From Gemmatimonadota bacterium (GTDB lineage Bacteria; Gemmatimonadota; Gemmatimonadetes; Palauibacterales; Palauibacteraceae): 33,608 nucleotides of DNA. A program made the position numbers and the translations under genes. This document shows, piece by piece, positions 1 to 8,334 of this stretch (its first letter is position 1; each line of letters opens with the position of its first letter). The DNA is taken from the NCBI GenBank assembly GCA_029861425.1, contig JAOTZH010000017.1, forward strand, positions 1-33,608, given 5' to 3'. The notes under the pieces were generated by a model. It did no database searches, had not been told where the DNA came from, and saw nothing but the letters and a program-made list of their open reading frames with translations.

Positions 1-1240
1 AGCTTGCCAGCGTGCTCGCTTTCCACGGATTCAGGGCGATTGCGGCCTCGAACTCCTGCACGAAACGTTCGGGCCGTCGGCGGGCGAAGTGGACCTGCCC
101 CAGCGTCCACCGCGCATCGTGGCACACGGGATCGAGCCTGACGGCCTCCTCCGCGAGCCGCTCGGCACGATCCAGCGAGCCCGGAGCAGGGTCGATCGCG
201 GACAGGTAGTCGCTGAAGTACAGGTCCGAGAGGATCGCCTTGGCCGGTGCGTAGGAGGGCGACTCTTCTACAGCATGCTCTAGCGCCCTCCGCGCCTCGC
301 GATACGCATCGTCGGTGAGCACCGTTGCCCAATGGTATCCGCGAAGGACCGCCTCGTACCCCGTCAGAGCCTCGACCGCTTGCCCACGGCTCTCCGAAAT
401 CAGGGTTCGAGCGATGACTCCGGTGCTGTCCGCGATCGTGGTCGCGATCTGCCCCGTGATCTCGTGCTCCAGTTCCACCAGGTGAGCGCCCCCGGGGTCG
501 AGCTCATAGGTCTCGGCCCACAGACTCGTTGCGTCGCGCGTGTCCTGGAGACGGACGCTGATCTCCACGCCCTCCCCCAGCGCGTGCACGCTGCCGTACA
601 CCGCGAAGTCGGTGTGAAATCTGGCGCGAATGCCCCCGAGGGCCGCGTTCCCCTCCTCGAGCCGGTCCGACCACAGTGGTCCGATCACCCGGAACTCGCT
701 GAATCGGGTCAGGTTGACGAGGACTTCTTCGGTCAAACCGGTTGCCAGGTGCGCCCACGCTTCCGTTTCGGTCAGGTCGAGAAACATGACGATGGCCACC
801 GCCGGCCGAGCCGGTTGGTGCGGATCTTCCACTGAGGCGGGGGGCGATCCTCCGGCATGGGCCTCGTCGCCCGAGCGCTCCTGGAACCGCGGCACGTAAC
901 CGCCCTTCGGCACGTCGATACGGAGGGGGTCGCCACGACCCTCCTTCTGGTAGTAATACGTCAACGCGCGACGCAGACGCCTCGCCAGAATCCGGATGTA
1001 CGGGTCGGATTGGGGGTCGAACGTGTCGCTGAAGCCGAAGGCTCGGGTCGCGATCCTGTAAGCCTTGATGCCCGAGCCGCGCCCTTCGAGCGTCTCATCG
1101 ACGATGAAGCGTAGAAAGGTGCTGATCCGCGCGCTCGCAACGAATCGCTCACTCGCCAACACGCGCTCGAGCGCGACGCGCACCTCCCCCGTAGAGAAGT
1201 CGTCTCCATCCGTCGGCGTCGGCGGATTGTCGGACGTCAT
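1..1240 (-). CDS. CadC-like / TolB-like / TPR regulatory protein, C-terminus cut by window edge
   Basis: A continuous reading frame of 413 codons starts at ATG 1238-1240 and stays open to base 1, so the C-terminus lies outside. The start has an AAGGA ribosome site about 7 bases upstream. Residues about 15-115 form the helical N-terminal module common to cyclase-like/TPR regulators (VRVALERVLASERF, then FLRFIVDETLEGRG, FDPQSDPYIRILARRLRRAL and a YYYQKEG end). Residues about 135-270 resemble the TolB-like domain (AIVMFLDL, then VYGSVHALGEGVEISVRLQD). From about 300 onward the helices look like TPR units (AEEAVRLDP, FEAAIALNP). Proteins of this type are usually regulators that combine DNA- or nucleotide-sensing ends with TPR scaffolds. 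It is divergent from the sulfatase operon and is the natural candidate to control it. Family assignment is good; the specific role is inference. Confidence 0.85.
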   Translation of the reverse strand, partial: MTSDNPPTPTDGDDFSTGEVRVALERVLASERFVASARISTFLRFIVDETLEGRGSGIKAYRIATRAFGFSDTFDPQSDPYIRILARRLRRALTYYYQKEGRGDPLRIDVPKGGYVPRFQERSGDEAHAGGSPPASVEDPHQPARPAVAIVMFLDLTETEAWAHLATGLTEEVLVNLTRFSEFRVIGPLWSDRLEEGNAALGGIRARFHTDFAVYGSVHALGEGVEISVRLQDTRDATSLWAETYELDPGGAHLVELEHEITGQIATTIADSTGVIARTLISESRGQAVEALTGYEAVLRGYHWATVLTDDAYREARRALEHAVEESPSYAPAKAILSDLYFSDYLSAIDPAPGSLDRAERLAEEAVRLDPVCHDARWTLGQVHFARRRPERFVQEFEAAIALNPWKASTLAS

Positions 1241-1349
1241 GAAGATCCTTGGGAGTGATTCGAGCTCACGGCAGGCTCGCACGGAGCAATGCCAACTCTC
1301 CCTGTGGCCAATGGGCTCGAGGTCCATGGGCAGATTAGCCCCCGTGGGA

Positions 1350-1389
1350 TGATACGGTATCACCGTGGTTCATGGTACGGTTTGATACC
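1350..1389. promoter_or_regulatory. Dyad in the divergent promoter region, candidate operator
   Basis: Three copies of TGATAC occur within 40 bases: forward at 1350-1355, reverse at 1357-1362, forward at 1383-1388. The first two form the perfect palindrome GATACGGTATC (1351-1361). A larger inverted repeat pairs GGTATCACCGT (1356-1366) with ACGGTTTGATACC (1377-1389), with a two-base bulge. It lies between the divergent starts at 1240 and 1425, just upstream of the sulfatase operon, where an operator would be expected. No bound protein can be named. Confidence 0.45.
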
Positions 1390-1424
1390 TGCCCGCCGAC
1401 CTCGCACGCGATCAGGTTGGTTCC

Positions 1425-1718
1425 GTGAACGAGTCAATCACGGGTGCCATGAACAAGACCGAGCTACTCCCGCACGTGATCGCGCGGTTCTCGCACCGCG
1501 GCGATGCGGTGGAGCGGCTGTGTGCGACAGACAACGTGTTCTTCGAGTTGTGCCAGGATCTCGAGGAGAGTTCGACGGTTCTGGAGCGATATTCCGCCGG
1601 CACCCAGGTGTCGCTCCCACGAATACGCACCTACACCGAGCTGGTCGAGGAACTGGCCGTCGACGTGACGGAGTATCTCGACGAGCACGCGGACGCTTCG
1701 CGGCGAGGACGCAAGTAG
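1425..1718 (+). CDS. Small helical protein of unknown function, first gene of the sulfatase operon
   Basis: A 97-residue frame starts at GTG 1425; an in-frame ATG at 1449 would give 89 residues. Neither has a strong ribosome site. The sequence is rich in charged and helix-forming residues, with no signal peptide, no membrane span and no recognisable domain. It ends in a basic tail (SRRGRK). The stop is one base before the next ATG at 1720, so the two are almost certainly co-translated. Its constant partner seems to be the membrane protein downstream, and a cytoplasmic accessory or regulatory role is possible. I do not recognise the family. Confidence 0.6.
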   Translation: MNESITGAMNKTELLPHVIARFSHRGDAVERLCATDNVFFELCQDLEESSTVLERYSAGTQVSLPRIRTYTELVEELAVDVTEYLDEHADASRRGRK

Positions 1719-1719
1719 C

Positions 1720-2286
1720 ATGGACATTACTTCGGACCTGCTCGTAGCCCTGATGTTCGTGCTCATCCTCGGGATGGGGATCGGGCACGTGGTGACGACG
1801 CTCGCCGCCCTGGTGGATCGACGCTCGGCTCTCCGAGTCCACCGCGTACACGCGTCGTGGGCCGTCCTGCTCCTGCTCGTCTACCTGAGCTTCTTCTGGC
1901 ACACCATCGACCTCTTTGCCGTGACCGACTGGGGGTTTGGCGGTTTCCTGTACGTGACGACCGGGCCGATTCTCCTGTTCTTCGCGAGTTGCGTTCTGCT
2001 TCCGGATGTGGGCTCCCCGGAGCCGGAGGACTTGCTGGACGCCTATTTCGCGGTCAGCGGTCAGTTCTTCTTCATCCTCATGGGACTCCAGGTCTGGACC
2101 CTCGGGGCCGATGCCCTTCTCGGCAACGGCGTCACGGCAGCCGGAGGCCTCAACCTGGCGACGCTGGTGCTCGCCGGCACCCTGGCGAGGTCACGGAGCC
2201 TCCGCCTGCACGAGATCGGCGTGGGATCGGCCTGGCTCCTCTTCATCGCGGGCGCCGTGCTGCGCGGGCTGGGAGTCCTACAATGA
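1720..2286 (+). CDS. Multi-span integral membrane protein of unknown function
   Basis: The 188-residue product has about six hydrophobic segments (roughly residues 5-28, 46-66, 74-95, 108-128, 141-155 and 165-185). A polar loop rich in Pro, Glu and Asp (about 96-107) follows the third. Several His residues lie near membrane ends (H23, H41, H44, H61), but no heme or transporter motif can be assigned. It is one base downstream of the small helical protein and about 65 bases upstream of a barrel-type gene, so it belongs to the sulfatase operon. It is probably an inner-membrane protein serving that operon; the function is unknown. Confidence 0.75.
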   Translation: MDITSDLLVALMFVLILGMGIGHVVTTLAALVDRRSALRVHRVHASWAVLLLLVYLSFFWHTIDLFAVTDWGFGGFLYVTTGPILLFFASCVLLPDVGSPEPEDLLDAYFAVSGQFFFILMGLQVWTLGADALLGNGVTAAGGLNLATLVLAGTLARSRSLRLHEIGVGSAWLLFIAGAVLRGLGVLQ

Positions 2287-2351
2287 GCAAACAGGATATC
2301 CGGAACACCGGTTTGAGTTCTCACGATCGGCAGAGATCGAAAGGAGTCGAA

Positions 2352-3245
2352 ATGCGGTTCTCAGATACCAGTAAGCGGAGGGGCCTCGGGACTGCCGGGG
2401 TGCATTGGGCGCTCGCTGCAGCGGTCCTGCTCCTCCCGGCAGCTGCGTCCGCCCAGGACCAGAGCCGGGAGTCCGCGGCGCTCGACAACACGGCCTCGCA
2501 ATGGTCTTTCCAGCTCGCCTACCAGGCGATGTCGTCGTACCGGACGGACACCATCTTCACGGGCGACCCGCGCGCCGCCGGGAACCAGAGGTTCTTCCAG
2601 TACCGGATGGTCGCGCCCATTCCGATCGGCGGGGTCACCGTCCTCCCGCGGGCCACGGTGCGGTTTAGCCAGAACGCGGACGGCGAATGGGGGCTGAGCC
2701 CGACCGATATCTTCGCGCTGATCCTCCCGTTCGACTGGGGGACCGGTCGAGCTGGCCTCGGGCCCGATCTCGTGATCCCCGGAAGCTCGAAGGTGGGGAG
2801 CAACGAGTGGTCCTACGGCCTTGCCGGAGCCGTCATCCAGCGGTTCTTCAGCGACAAGCTGATGGTCGGGCTTCTGGTCCAGCAGACCTGGGGACGGCGC
2901 GATGTCGTGGAGCTCGGGCAGCCGGTTGCCGACCCCCTGGCGGAGGAGGAGACCGAGTTCGAGACGGGGGCGCACCCCATGACCCTCAATCCCTTCGCTA
3001 TGCTCCAGTTGGGCAAGGGGTGGTACCTCGGCACGAACGACCTGGTGGCGCAGTACAGCCACGAGTTCGGCGGCTGGAAGATTCCGATCGGCGCTCGCCT
3101 CGGCTATGTGCTCGTGCAGCCGGAGCGGTCGTGGAACTTCTATGTCGAATATGCTTCTGAATTCGCGACGGTCGACTGGCCGGGTGCCGTGGCCAAGAAC
3201 AAGGTCCGTGCGAATATCTCGTTGTCGATGCCCGTTGGGGGCTGA
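2352..3245 (+). CDS. Outer-membrane transporter-type beta-barrel protein (first of two paralogs)
   Basis: ATG 2352 is preceded by AAAGGAG with 5-base spacing and gives a 297-residue protein. It begins with a clear Sec signal peptide (basic start, hydrophobic core, cleavage near AAASAQD, about residue 35). An in-frame ATG at 2283 overlaps the previous stop but would put the signal sequence after a long polar leader, so 2352 is preferred. The mature part alternates hydrophobic and polar residues as in a beta-barrel. It shares the order FALILPFDWG, PDLVIPGSS, GAVIQRFF, VGLLVQQTWG with the gene at 4823. Such proteins are often annotated as neuromedin U-like or transporter proteins and recur next to sulfatases. 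It probably acts in the outer membrane; the substrate is unknown. Confidence 0.75.
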   Translation: MRFSDTSKRRGLGTAGVHWALAAAVLLLPAAASAQDQSRESAALDNTASQWSFQLAYQAMSSYRTDTIFTGDPRAAGNQRFFQYRMVAPIPIGGVTVLPRATVRFSQNADGEWGLSPTDIFALILPFDWGTGRAGLGPDLVIPGSSKVGSNEWSYGLAGAVIQRFFSDKLMVGLLVQQTWGRRDVVELGQPVADPLAEEETEFETGAHPMTLNPFAMLQLGKGWYLGTNDLVAQYSHEFGGWKIPIGARLGYVLVQPERSWNFYVEYASEFATVDWPGAVAKNKVRANISLSMPVGG

Positions 3246-3271
3246 GAATCAGTCAAAGGACGGCAGGTCTC

Positions 3272-4822
3272 ATGAAAGACGTACTTCGAGGAATGGCAGG
3301 GGCGATCCTCGCGATCGCGTTATTTTCGACTCCGGCGTTCGCTCAGGATCGGCCGAACATACTCGTCCTGTGGGGCGATGACATCGGCCAGACGAACATC
3401 AGCGCCTATTCGCGCGGCATGATGGGCTACCAGACGCCCAACATCGATCGAATCGCCCGTGAGGGCATGATCTTCACCGACTACTACGGTGAGCAGAGCT
3501 GCACGGCTGGTCGCTCGTCGTTCATCATGGGACAGAGCGTCTTCCGGACGGGTCTCTCGAAGGTGGGGCTGCCGGGCGCGGAGCTCGGGATGCAGACGGA
3601 AGACCCGACGATCGCGGTCGTCCTCAAGGACCTGGGGTACGCGACGGGCCAGTTCGGGAAGAACCACCTCGGCGATCGCGACGAGCATCTTCCCTCGAAC
3701 CACGGCTTCGACGAGTTCTACGGCAACCTCTACCACTTGAACGCGGAGGAGGAGCCGGAGAACGAGGATTACCCGACCGATGAGAGGATTCCGGGGTTCC
3801 GTGATGAGTTCGGGCCCCGTGGGGTGATCCACAGCTTCGCGGATGGCCGGATCGACGACACGGGTCCGCTCACCAAGCTCCGCATGGAGACGGTCGACGA
3901 CGATACTTCGGCGCGCGCGATGCAGTTCATCCGGGACGCCGTGGCCTCGGGAACGCCGTTCTTCGTCTGGTGGAGCGGAACGCGGATGCACTTCCGCACG
4001 CACGTGAAGGAAGAGCTTCGCGGAATCTCGGGCCAGGACGAATACTCCGACGGCATGGTAGAGCACGACATGCACATCGGCCTGTTCCTCGATCTCCTGG
4101 ACGAGCTCGGAATCGCCGACAACACGCTCGTCTTCTACAGCACCGACAACGGACCGCACTACAACACCTGGCCCGATGCCGGCGCCACCCCGTTCCGGGG
4201 CGAGAAGAACACGAACTGGGAGGGCGGCTGGCGCGTCCCCGCGATGGTCCGCTTCCCCGGTCGCATCGAGGCCGGTTCGGTCTCGAACGAGATCATGCAC
4301 CACATGGACTGGCTACCGACGTTCGCGGCAGTCGCAGGCAATACGGACGTCAAGGACCAGCTGCTCGATGGCTACGATTCGCAGGAGCTGGGCCGTTCGT
4401 ATCGCGTCCACCTCGATGGGTACAACTTCCTGCCCTACTTGACCGGGCAGACGGAGGCGGGGCCGCGCGAAGAGATCTTCTACTTCACGGACGATGGTGA
4501 CCTCAGCTCGCTTCGCTATCGCGACTGGAAGATCGTCTTCCTCGAACAGCGTGTGGTGGGCACGTTCCAGATCTGGGGGGAGCCCTTCACCGAGCTTCGG
4601 ATCCCGAAGATCTTCAACCTCCGGCGCGACCCCTACGAGCGCGCCGATATTACCAGCAACACCTACTACGATTGGGTGCTCGACCGGGTATTCATGTTCG
4701 TTCCTGCTCAAACGTTCGTGGGCGAGTTTCTCGCCACGTTCCAGGAGTACCCGCCCCGCCAGACCGCGGCGAGCTTCTCGCTCACCGACGTACTGGCAAA
4801 GCTGGCCCCCAGCGGGGGGTAG
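3272..4822 (+). CDS. Exported type I (formylglycine) sulfatase
   Basis: The 516-residue product has a Sec signal peptide ending near residue 24 (FSTPAFAQD). The alkaline phosphatase/sulfatase fold starts with NILVLWGDDIG, whose D36 and D37 are expected calcium ligands. The active-site motif is C77-T-A-G-R81 (DNA 3500-3514), the CxAxR variant of the usual CxPxR, so the Cys should be oxidised to formylglycine. GKNHLGD (about residue 130) carries the Lys and His typical of the active site, and STDNGPH (about 290) supplies further metal ligands. Family: S1 arylsulfatase-like hydrolases, cleaving sulfate esters in the periplasm. It sits between two barrel-type transporter genes with gaps of 26 and 0 bases. 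No formylglycine-generating enzyme is in the window. The substrate cannot be told. Confidence 0.92.
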   Translation: MKDVLRGMAGAILAIALFSTPAFAQDRPNILVLWGDDIGQTNISAYSRGMMGYQTPNIDRIAREGMIFTDYYGEQSCTAGRSSFIMGQSVFRTGLSKVGLPGAELGMQTEDPTIAVVLKDLGYATGQFGKNHLGDRDEHLPSNHGFDEFYGNLYHLNAEEEPENEDYPTDERIPGFRDEFGPRGVIHSFADGRIDDTGPLTKLRMETVDDDTSARAMQFIRDAVASGTPFFVWWSGTRMHFRTHVKEELRGISGQDEYSDGMVEHDMHIGLFLDLLDELGIADNTLVFYSTDNGPHYNTWPDAGATPFRGEKNTNWEGGWRVPAMVRFPGRIEAGSVSNEIMHHMDWLPTFAAVAGNTDVKDQLLDGYDSQELGRSYRVHLDGYNFLPYLTGQTEAGPREEIFYFTDDGDLSSLRYRDWKIVFLEQRVVGTFQIWGEPFTELRIPKIFNLRRDPYERADITSNTYYDWVLDRVFMFVPAQTFVGEFLATFQEYPPRQTAASFSLTDVLAKLAPSGG

Positions 4823-5707
4823 ATGGCTTTCCCCGCGGATGGCCGGAACGGCAGGTCGCTGTTCCGGCCATCCCGCGCTTGGTGGTGGATCTTGCGTTCT
4901 GATCGGTGGTTGCGGGTCCTCATCACCTGCGCGGCTCTTGCCGTCGCCTTCCTTCCCGGGCGCGCCTTCGGGATGCAGGATCAGGAGGGGCTTCCGGCTC
5001 CCTCCCGAGCGTTCGCGCTTCCGATCGAAGTCGAGCACGATTACGGTGCCTTCAACGGCGAAGCGACGATCATTCGCTTCCTACCCGTCTATACGATCCC
5101 TATCTCGTCTCGATGGCGGCTCGCGAATCTCGACCTGGTCACGCTGGCCGACGCGCGGGGCGGGGCACCCGGCAGACCGGGCAACCCGACGCCCGAGCTG
5201 GGCGACCGCGTGTTCGGTCTGAGCGACCTGCTCCACGCGAGCTTCCTCACGCCCGAGGGGCAACGAACGTTCATCTGGGGAGCGGGCTTCATGCTGCGCC
5301 TGCCGACGGCCACGGACGAAAGCCTTGGAGCCGGCAAGTGGGCATTCGGACCGGCGTTGCGCCTGGTCTACCGCAAGGGCGGCTGGAACGTCGGGGGCGT
5401 CGCGGGCCAGAACTGGTCGTTCGCCGGCGACCCGGACCGGGCCGATCTCAGTCTGCTCCTGATCCGGGCCTCGCTGCGCCGACAGCTTCCCGCGGGTTGG
5501 TATCTCGTGTCGGCACCGATCATCAACGCGAACTGGAGGGCTCCGGCGTCACAGACGTGGCTGGTCCCGCTGGGAGGAGGAGTCGGGAAACGGCTCGGGC
5601 CGCCGTCCTGGGCGACCTCCGCTCAGGCCTATTACAACGTCGTTCGACCGGACGGCGCGCCGAAGTGGGCGCTACGACTGCAGGTCATCGCGGCGATCTC
5701 GTTCTGA
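4823..5707 (+). CDS. Outer-membrane transporter-type beta-barrel protein (second paralog)
   Basis: ATG 4823 follows the sulfatase stop with no gap and gives 294 residues. A long basic N-terminus precedes a hydrophobic stretch (about 33-48) and a likely cleavage site near AFGMQ, consistent with a Sec signal peptide. The family signature is clear: DLLHASFLTPEG, WGAGFMLRLPTATDE, LGAGKWAFGPALRLVY, GQNWSFAGDPDRAD, GWYLVSAPIINANW, GGGVGKRLG, AYYNVVRPDG. This pattern belongs to the neuromedin U-like/transporter barrel family. It is better conserved than the copy at 2352. The direct junction to the sulfatase suggests translational coupling and a shared job, perhaps uptake of the sulfatase substrate or product. 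Confidence 0.8.
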   Translation: MAFPADGRNGRSLFRPSRAWWWILRSDRWLRVLITCAALAVAFLPGRAFGMQDQEGLPAPSRAFALPIEVEHDYGAFNGEATIIRFLPVYTIPISSRWRLANLDLVTLADARGGAPGRPGNPTPELGDRVFGLSDLLHASFLTPEGQRTFIWGAGFMLRLPTATDESLGAGKWAFGPALRLVYRKGGWNVGGVAGQNWSFAGDPDRADLSLLLIRASLRRQLPAGWYLVSAPIINANWRAPASQTWLVPLGGGVGKRLGPPSWATSAQAYYNVVRPDGAPKWALRLQVIAAISF

Positions 5708-5718
5708 GGAGTCGGCTG

Positions 5719-6924
5719 GTGAAACGCATGAAGAAGCCTGGTCTCATCCTCCTGGTGCTGCTGCCGGCAGCGCCCGCGCTCGCACAGTCCGAGGCCGAAC
5801 CCGACAGCACGCCGCGCACGCCCCGGGTCGGTCACGGCAGCAAGGGCTTCGAGATCGAAAGCGCAGACGGGAACTATCTCATCCAGATCCAGCCGCGCAT
5901 CCAGTTCCGGTACGCCTTCCCGTTCGACAATGACCCCGCTACCAGCGAGCAGATCGGTGGCGACCAGCACATCTTCAAGGTCAATCGCGCTCGACTGAAG
6001 ATCGGCGGACACGCGTTCGCGCCCTGGATGAACTACTTCTTCGAGTACGAGCTAGGCGGGAACGCGCTCCTCGATTTCAGAGTGATGCTCGAGAAGTGGG
6101 CGGGGTTCCGGCTCAAGGTCGGACAGTGGAAGGTCCACTATAACCGCGAGCGCGTCATCTCCTCCGGCCAGCAGCAGATGGCCGATCGATCGCTGATCAA
6201 CCGGTTCTTCACGATCGACCGCCAGCAAGGCGTGTCGGTGTACGGGCGGGCGGCCGCGGGCGGGGCTGCGGACCTCAGCTACTGGGCATCCGTCTTCACC
6301 GGCACGGGGCGAGGCGGCCGCGTCAACGACGACGACGATCTCATGTGGATGGGTCGTCTCCAGTGGAACTTCCTTGGCCGGGAGCTCCCCTTCAGCGGCT
6401 CCGATATCGCTCGGAGCGAACCGACCGGGCTCGTAGCGATCGCCGGGACGACGAACCGGAGCCCGTATACGGCCTTCTCGCAGGCGGGCGGCGGGCAGCT
6501 CCCGGGGTTCGATGAGGGGGTCGCCGGACAGTACCGCGTGAATCAGGCGCAGCTCGAGACGGCCTTCATGGCCTCGGGGTTCTCATGGCAGTCCGAGATC
6601 CACTTCAAACGGATCGATGACACGGTGAACGGCGTCGTGACCGAGCTGGCGGGCGCCTACTTCCAGACCGGGTACTTCCCGAGCGGCCTCATCGATGGAG
6701 TCCCGGAACCGCTCGAGATCGCCGCCCGGTATTCGGTTCTGGACGAGCGTCGGTCCGAGGCCATCGGGCTGCGACACGAGTACGCGATCGCCGCGAACTG
6801 GTTCTTCGCCGACCACCGCAACAAACTCACGGCCGAGCTCGGCATCTTCGTCGACGATGAGCCGCGAGACACCGAGGACGCAGACGGAACCCGTTTCCGT
6901 CTGCAATGGGATGTGTCGTTCTGA
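5719..6924 (+). CDS. Phosphate-selective porin O/P-like outer-membrane protein
   Basis: GTG 5719 has GAGGAG 7 bases upstream and is 11 bases after the previous stop; an ATG at 5728 is the alternative. The 401-residue product has a Sec signal peptide (basic start, hydrophobic core, PALAQSE). The mature protein matches the OprO/OprP pattern: FEIESADGNYLIQIQPRIQF, then FKVNRARLKIGGHAF, YFFEYELG, RLKVGQWKVHYNRER, and a terminal aromatic strand ending in WDVSF as expected for outer-membrane barrels. OprO/OprP porins form anion-selective trimers for phosphate and polyphosphate. Next to a sulfatase this one may pass sulfated anions or inorganic sulfate instead; that substrate is inference. It is the last gene of the operon. 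Confidence 0.85.
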   Translation: MKRMKKPGLILLVLLPAAPALAQSEAEPDSTPRTPRVGHGSKGFEIESADGNYLIQIQPRIQFRYAFPFDNDPATSEQIGGDQHIFKVNRARLKIGGHAFAPWMNYFFEYELGGNALLDFRVMLEKWAGFRLKVGQWKVHYNRERVISSGQQQMADRSLINRFFTIDRQQGVSVYGRAAAGGAADLSYWASVFTGTGRGGRVNDDDDLMWMGRLQWNFLGRELPFSGSDIARSEPTGLVAIAGTTNRSPYTAFSQAGGGQLPGFDEGVAGQYRVNQAQLETAFMASGFSWQSEIHFKRIDDTVNGVVTELAGAYFQTGYFPSGLIDGVPEPLEIAARYSVLDERRSEAIGLRHEYAIAANWFFADHRNKLTAELGIFVDDEPRDTEDADGTRFRLQWDVSF

Positions 6925-6956
6925 GGCCGGAGGCGCGGGCGGAGAGCGAAAGCGGG

Positions 6957-6970
6957 CCGGGAAGCCCCGG
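6957..6970. terminator. Weak GC hairpin between convergent genes
   Basis: CCGGG (6957-6961) pairs with CCCGG (6966-6970) around a four-base loop, between the stop of the porin gene and the stop of the Omp85 gene. No T-run follows, so a terminator role is only possible. Confidence 0.22.
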
Positions 6971-6972
6971 AG

Positions 6973-8334
6973 TTATCTGATCCGCTGCTTCTGAGCCTGT
7001 GCCTTCTCGCCCCCACCGACGTGGAAGGCGAGGCGCATTCCCGGCTCGCCCAGCGCCAGGTCGAATCGGACCATCACGGATTGCGGGATGATCAGGCGGA
7101 AGCCGACCCCTCCCCCCGCGATCCAGTGGTCTTTGAACTCCTGCGAAGTGTCCCACGCGGTCCCGACATCGGCGAACGCTGCCACCTGAAGACCCATGGC
7201 GAAGCGAATGAACCAGATCTGATAAGCGTTGAGTGGAGCGACCGCCCACCAGTATTCCGCCGTATTGAGCATCTGGTTCCTCCCCTGGCGGGCCCCCAGG
7301 CCCCAACCCCTCACGGTGTTCGTGCCTCCGATGTGGAAGTCCTGGTGGATCGGGATGTCCACGCCGACCTCACCGCTGGTCAGCGTCGTGAGCGAGTAGA
7401 GCGCGAGCGAGTGCTTGTCCCCCGCCAGTTCGAAGTACCTCCGGAGATCGACGTTCAGTCTGAAGTAGTCCGAGGAGCCCCCGAGGAACCCTCCGTTCTG
7501 CGAGCCGTCGAGCATCACGTACCAGCCGCTCGTCGGATAGGTGGCGAGGTTGCGTGTGTCGAATTCCGCCACGAGACCGAGCCCCGGGATCCTGTCGGGC
7601 TTGTCCGGATCCAGGGTGACGGGAGGCTTGTTCCCCAACGAGTCCTTCTTCGCATCCACCTGGAGCCAGGTGATCCGGGGTCCGATGTGAAGACGATCCG
7701 AAGCGGTCCACAGCCACTGCAGGGACAGGTCGAGAGATACCTCGTCGAACTCGTCGAGCTTGTTCTGTCTGTCACGATAGAACGCGAAAAGATCGTAGCA
7801 GCAGCCGTACCAGTCGGAGTCCCTCCTCCAGGCATCTCTGAACCGGAGCCCGACGCTCGTGGACCCGCCGAAGATCGCCGCGGCCGATGCCTTGGTGGTA
7901 CGGCCGAAGAGGTTTGGCGACGAAACCGAGGGTCCGATCGAGAGCCCGTTCTCCTGCGTGATCGAGAAGCTGAGGCTGGGCAGAAACGGACTCGCCTCGT
8001 CCATCGAGACGATGAGGGCGATCCCGTCTTCGACCGGCTCGGTCCCGAATTCGATTCTCGTGAATACACCGAGCTGGAAGAGTAGCCGATAGTCTCCCTC
8101 CGCACCTTCCTCCGTGTACGGCTCGCCCACCACCGAGACGAGATTGTCGCGGATCACCGACTCGCGAGTGTTCTGGTTCCCCTCGAGACGGATCTCCCTG
8201 ACGATCTGACCGAACGGTGGGTCGGGGGCGAAGGGATCGGGCACCGGTCGCTTCTTGATCGCCCCACACCCGATCAGGGTCGTGGAAGCGACCACGGTGA
8301 TCAGGCAGAGGAGTCGACGTCTCGGGTCCGTCAA
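6973..8334 (-). CDS. Omp85/BamA-like outer-membrane protein with one POTRA domain and a lipoprotein-type signal
   Basis: The product carries one POTRA-like unit (about residues 37-110, IVREIRLEGNQNTRESVIRD to IALIVSMDE) and a C-terminal 16-strand-type barrel. The barrel has the conserved Omp85 loop motif TNTVRGW preceded by FHIGG. I prefer the TTG start at 8334, with GAGG 7 bases upstream, because it puts a lipoprotein signal first: basic RRR, a hydrophobic core and lipobox LIGC with Cys23, giving 453 residues. The frame stays open to a GTG at 8526, but the added residues look non-coding. Omp85 proteins insert or secrete outer-membrane proteins, or act as assembly partners. A single-POTRA member is likely accessory rather than the essential BamA. 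It is convergent with the porin gene. Confidence 0.75.
   Translation of the reverse strand: MTDPRRRLLCLITVVASTTLIGCGAIKKRPVPDPFAPDPPFGQIVREIRLEGNQNTRESVIRDNLVSVVGEPYTEEGAEGDYRLLFQLGVFTRIEFGTEPVEDGIALIVSMDEASPFLPSLSFSITQENGLSIGPSVSSPNLFGRTTKASAAAIFGGSTSVGLRFRDAWRRDSDWYGCCYDLFAFYRDRQNKLDEFDEVSLDLSLQWLWTASDRLHIGPRITWLQVDAKKDSLGNKPPVTLDPDKPDRIPGLGLVAEFDTRNLATYPTSGWYVMLDGSQNGGFLGGSSDYFRLNVDLRRYFELAGDKHSLALYSLTTLTSGEVGVDIPIHQDFHIGGTNTVRGWGLGARQGRNQMLNTAEYWWAVAPLNAYQIWFIRFAMGLQVAAFADVGTAWDTSQEFKDHWIAGGGVGFRLIIPQSVMVRFDLALGEPGMRLAFHVGGGEKAQAQKQRIR

Noticed and set aside
2283-2351. Alternative earlier start of the first barrel gene with ATGA overlap
   Set aside because: It would bury the signal peptide behind a polar leader, and AAAGGAG precedes the ATG at 2352.
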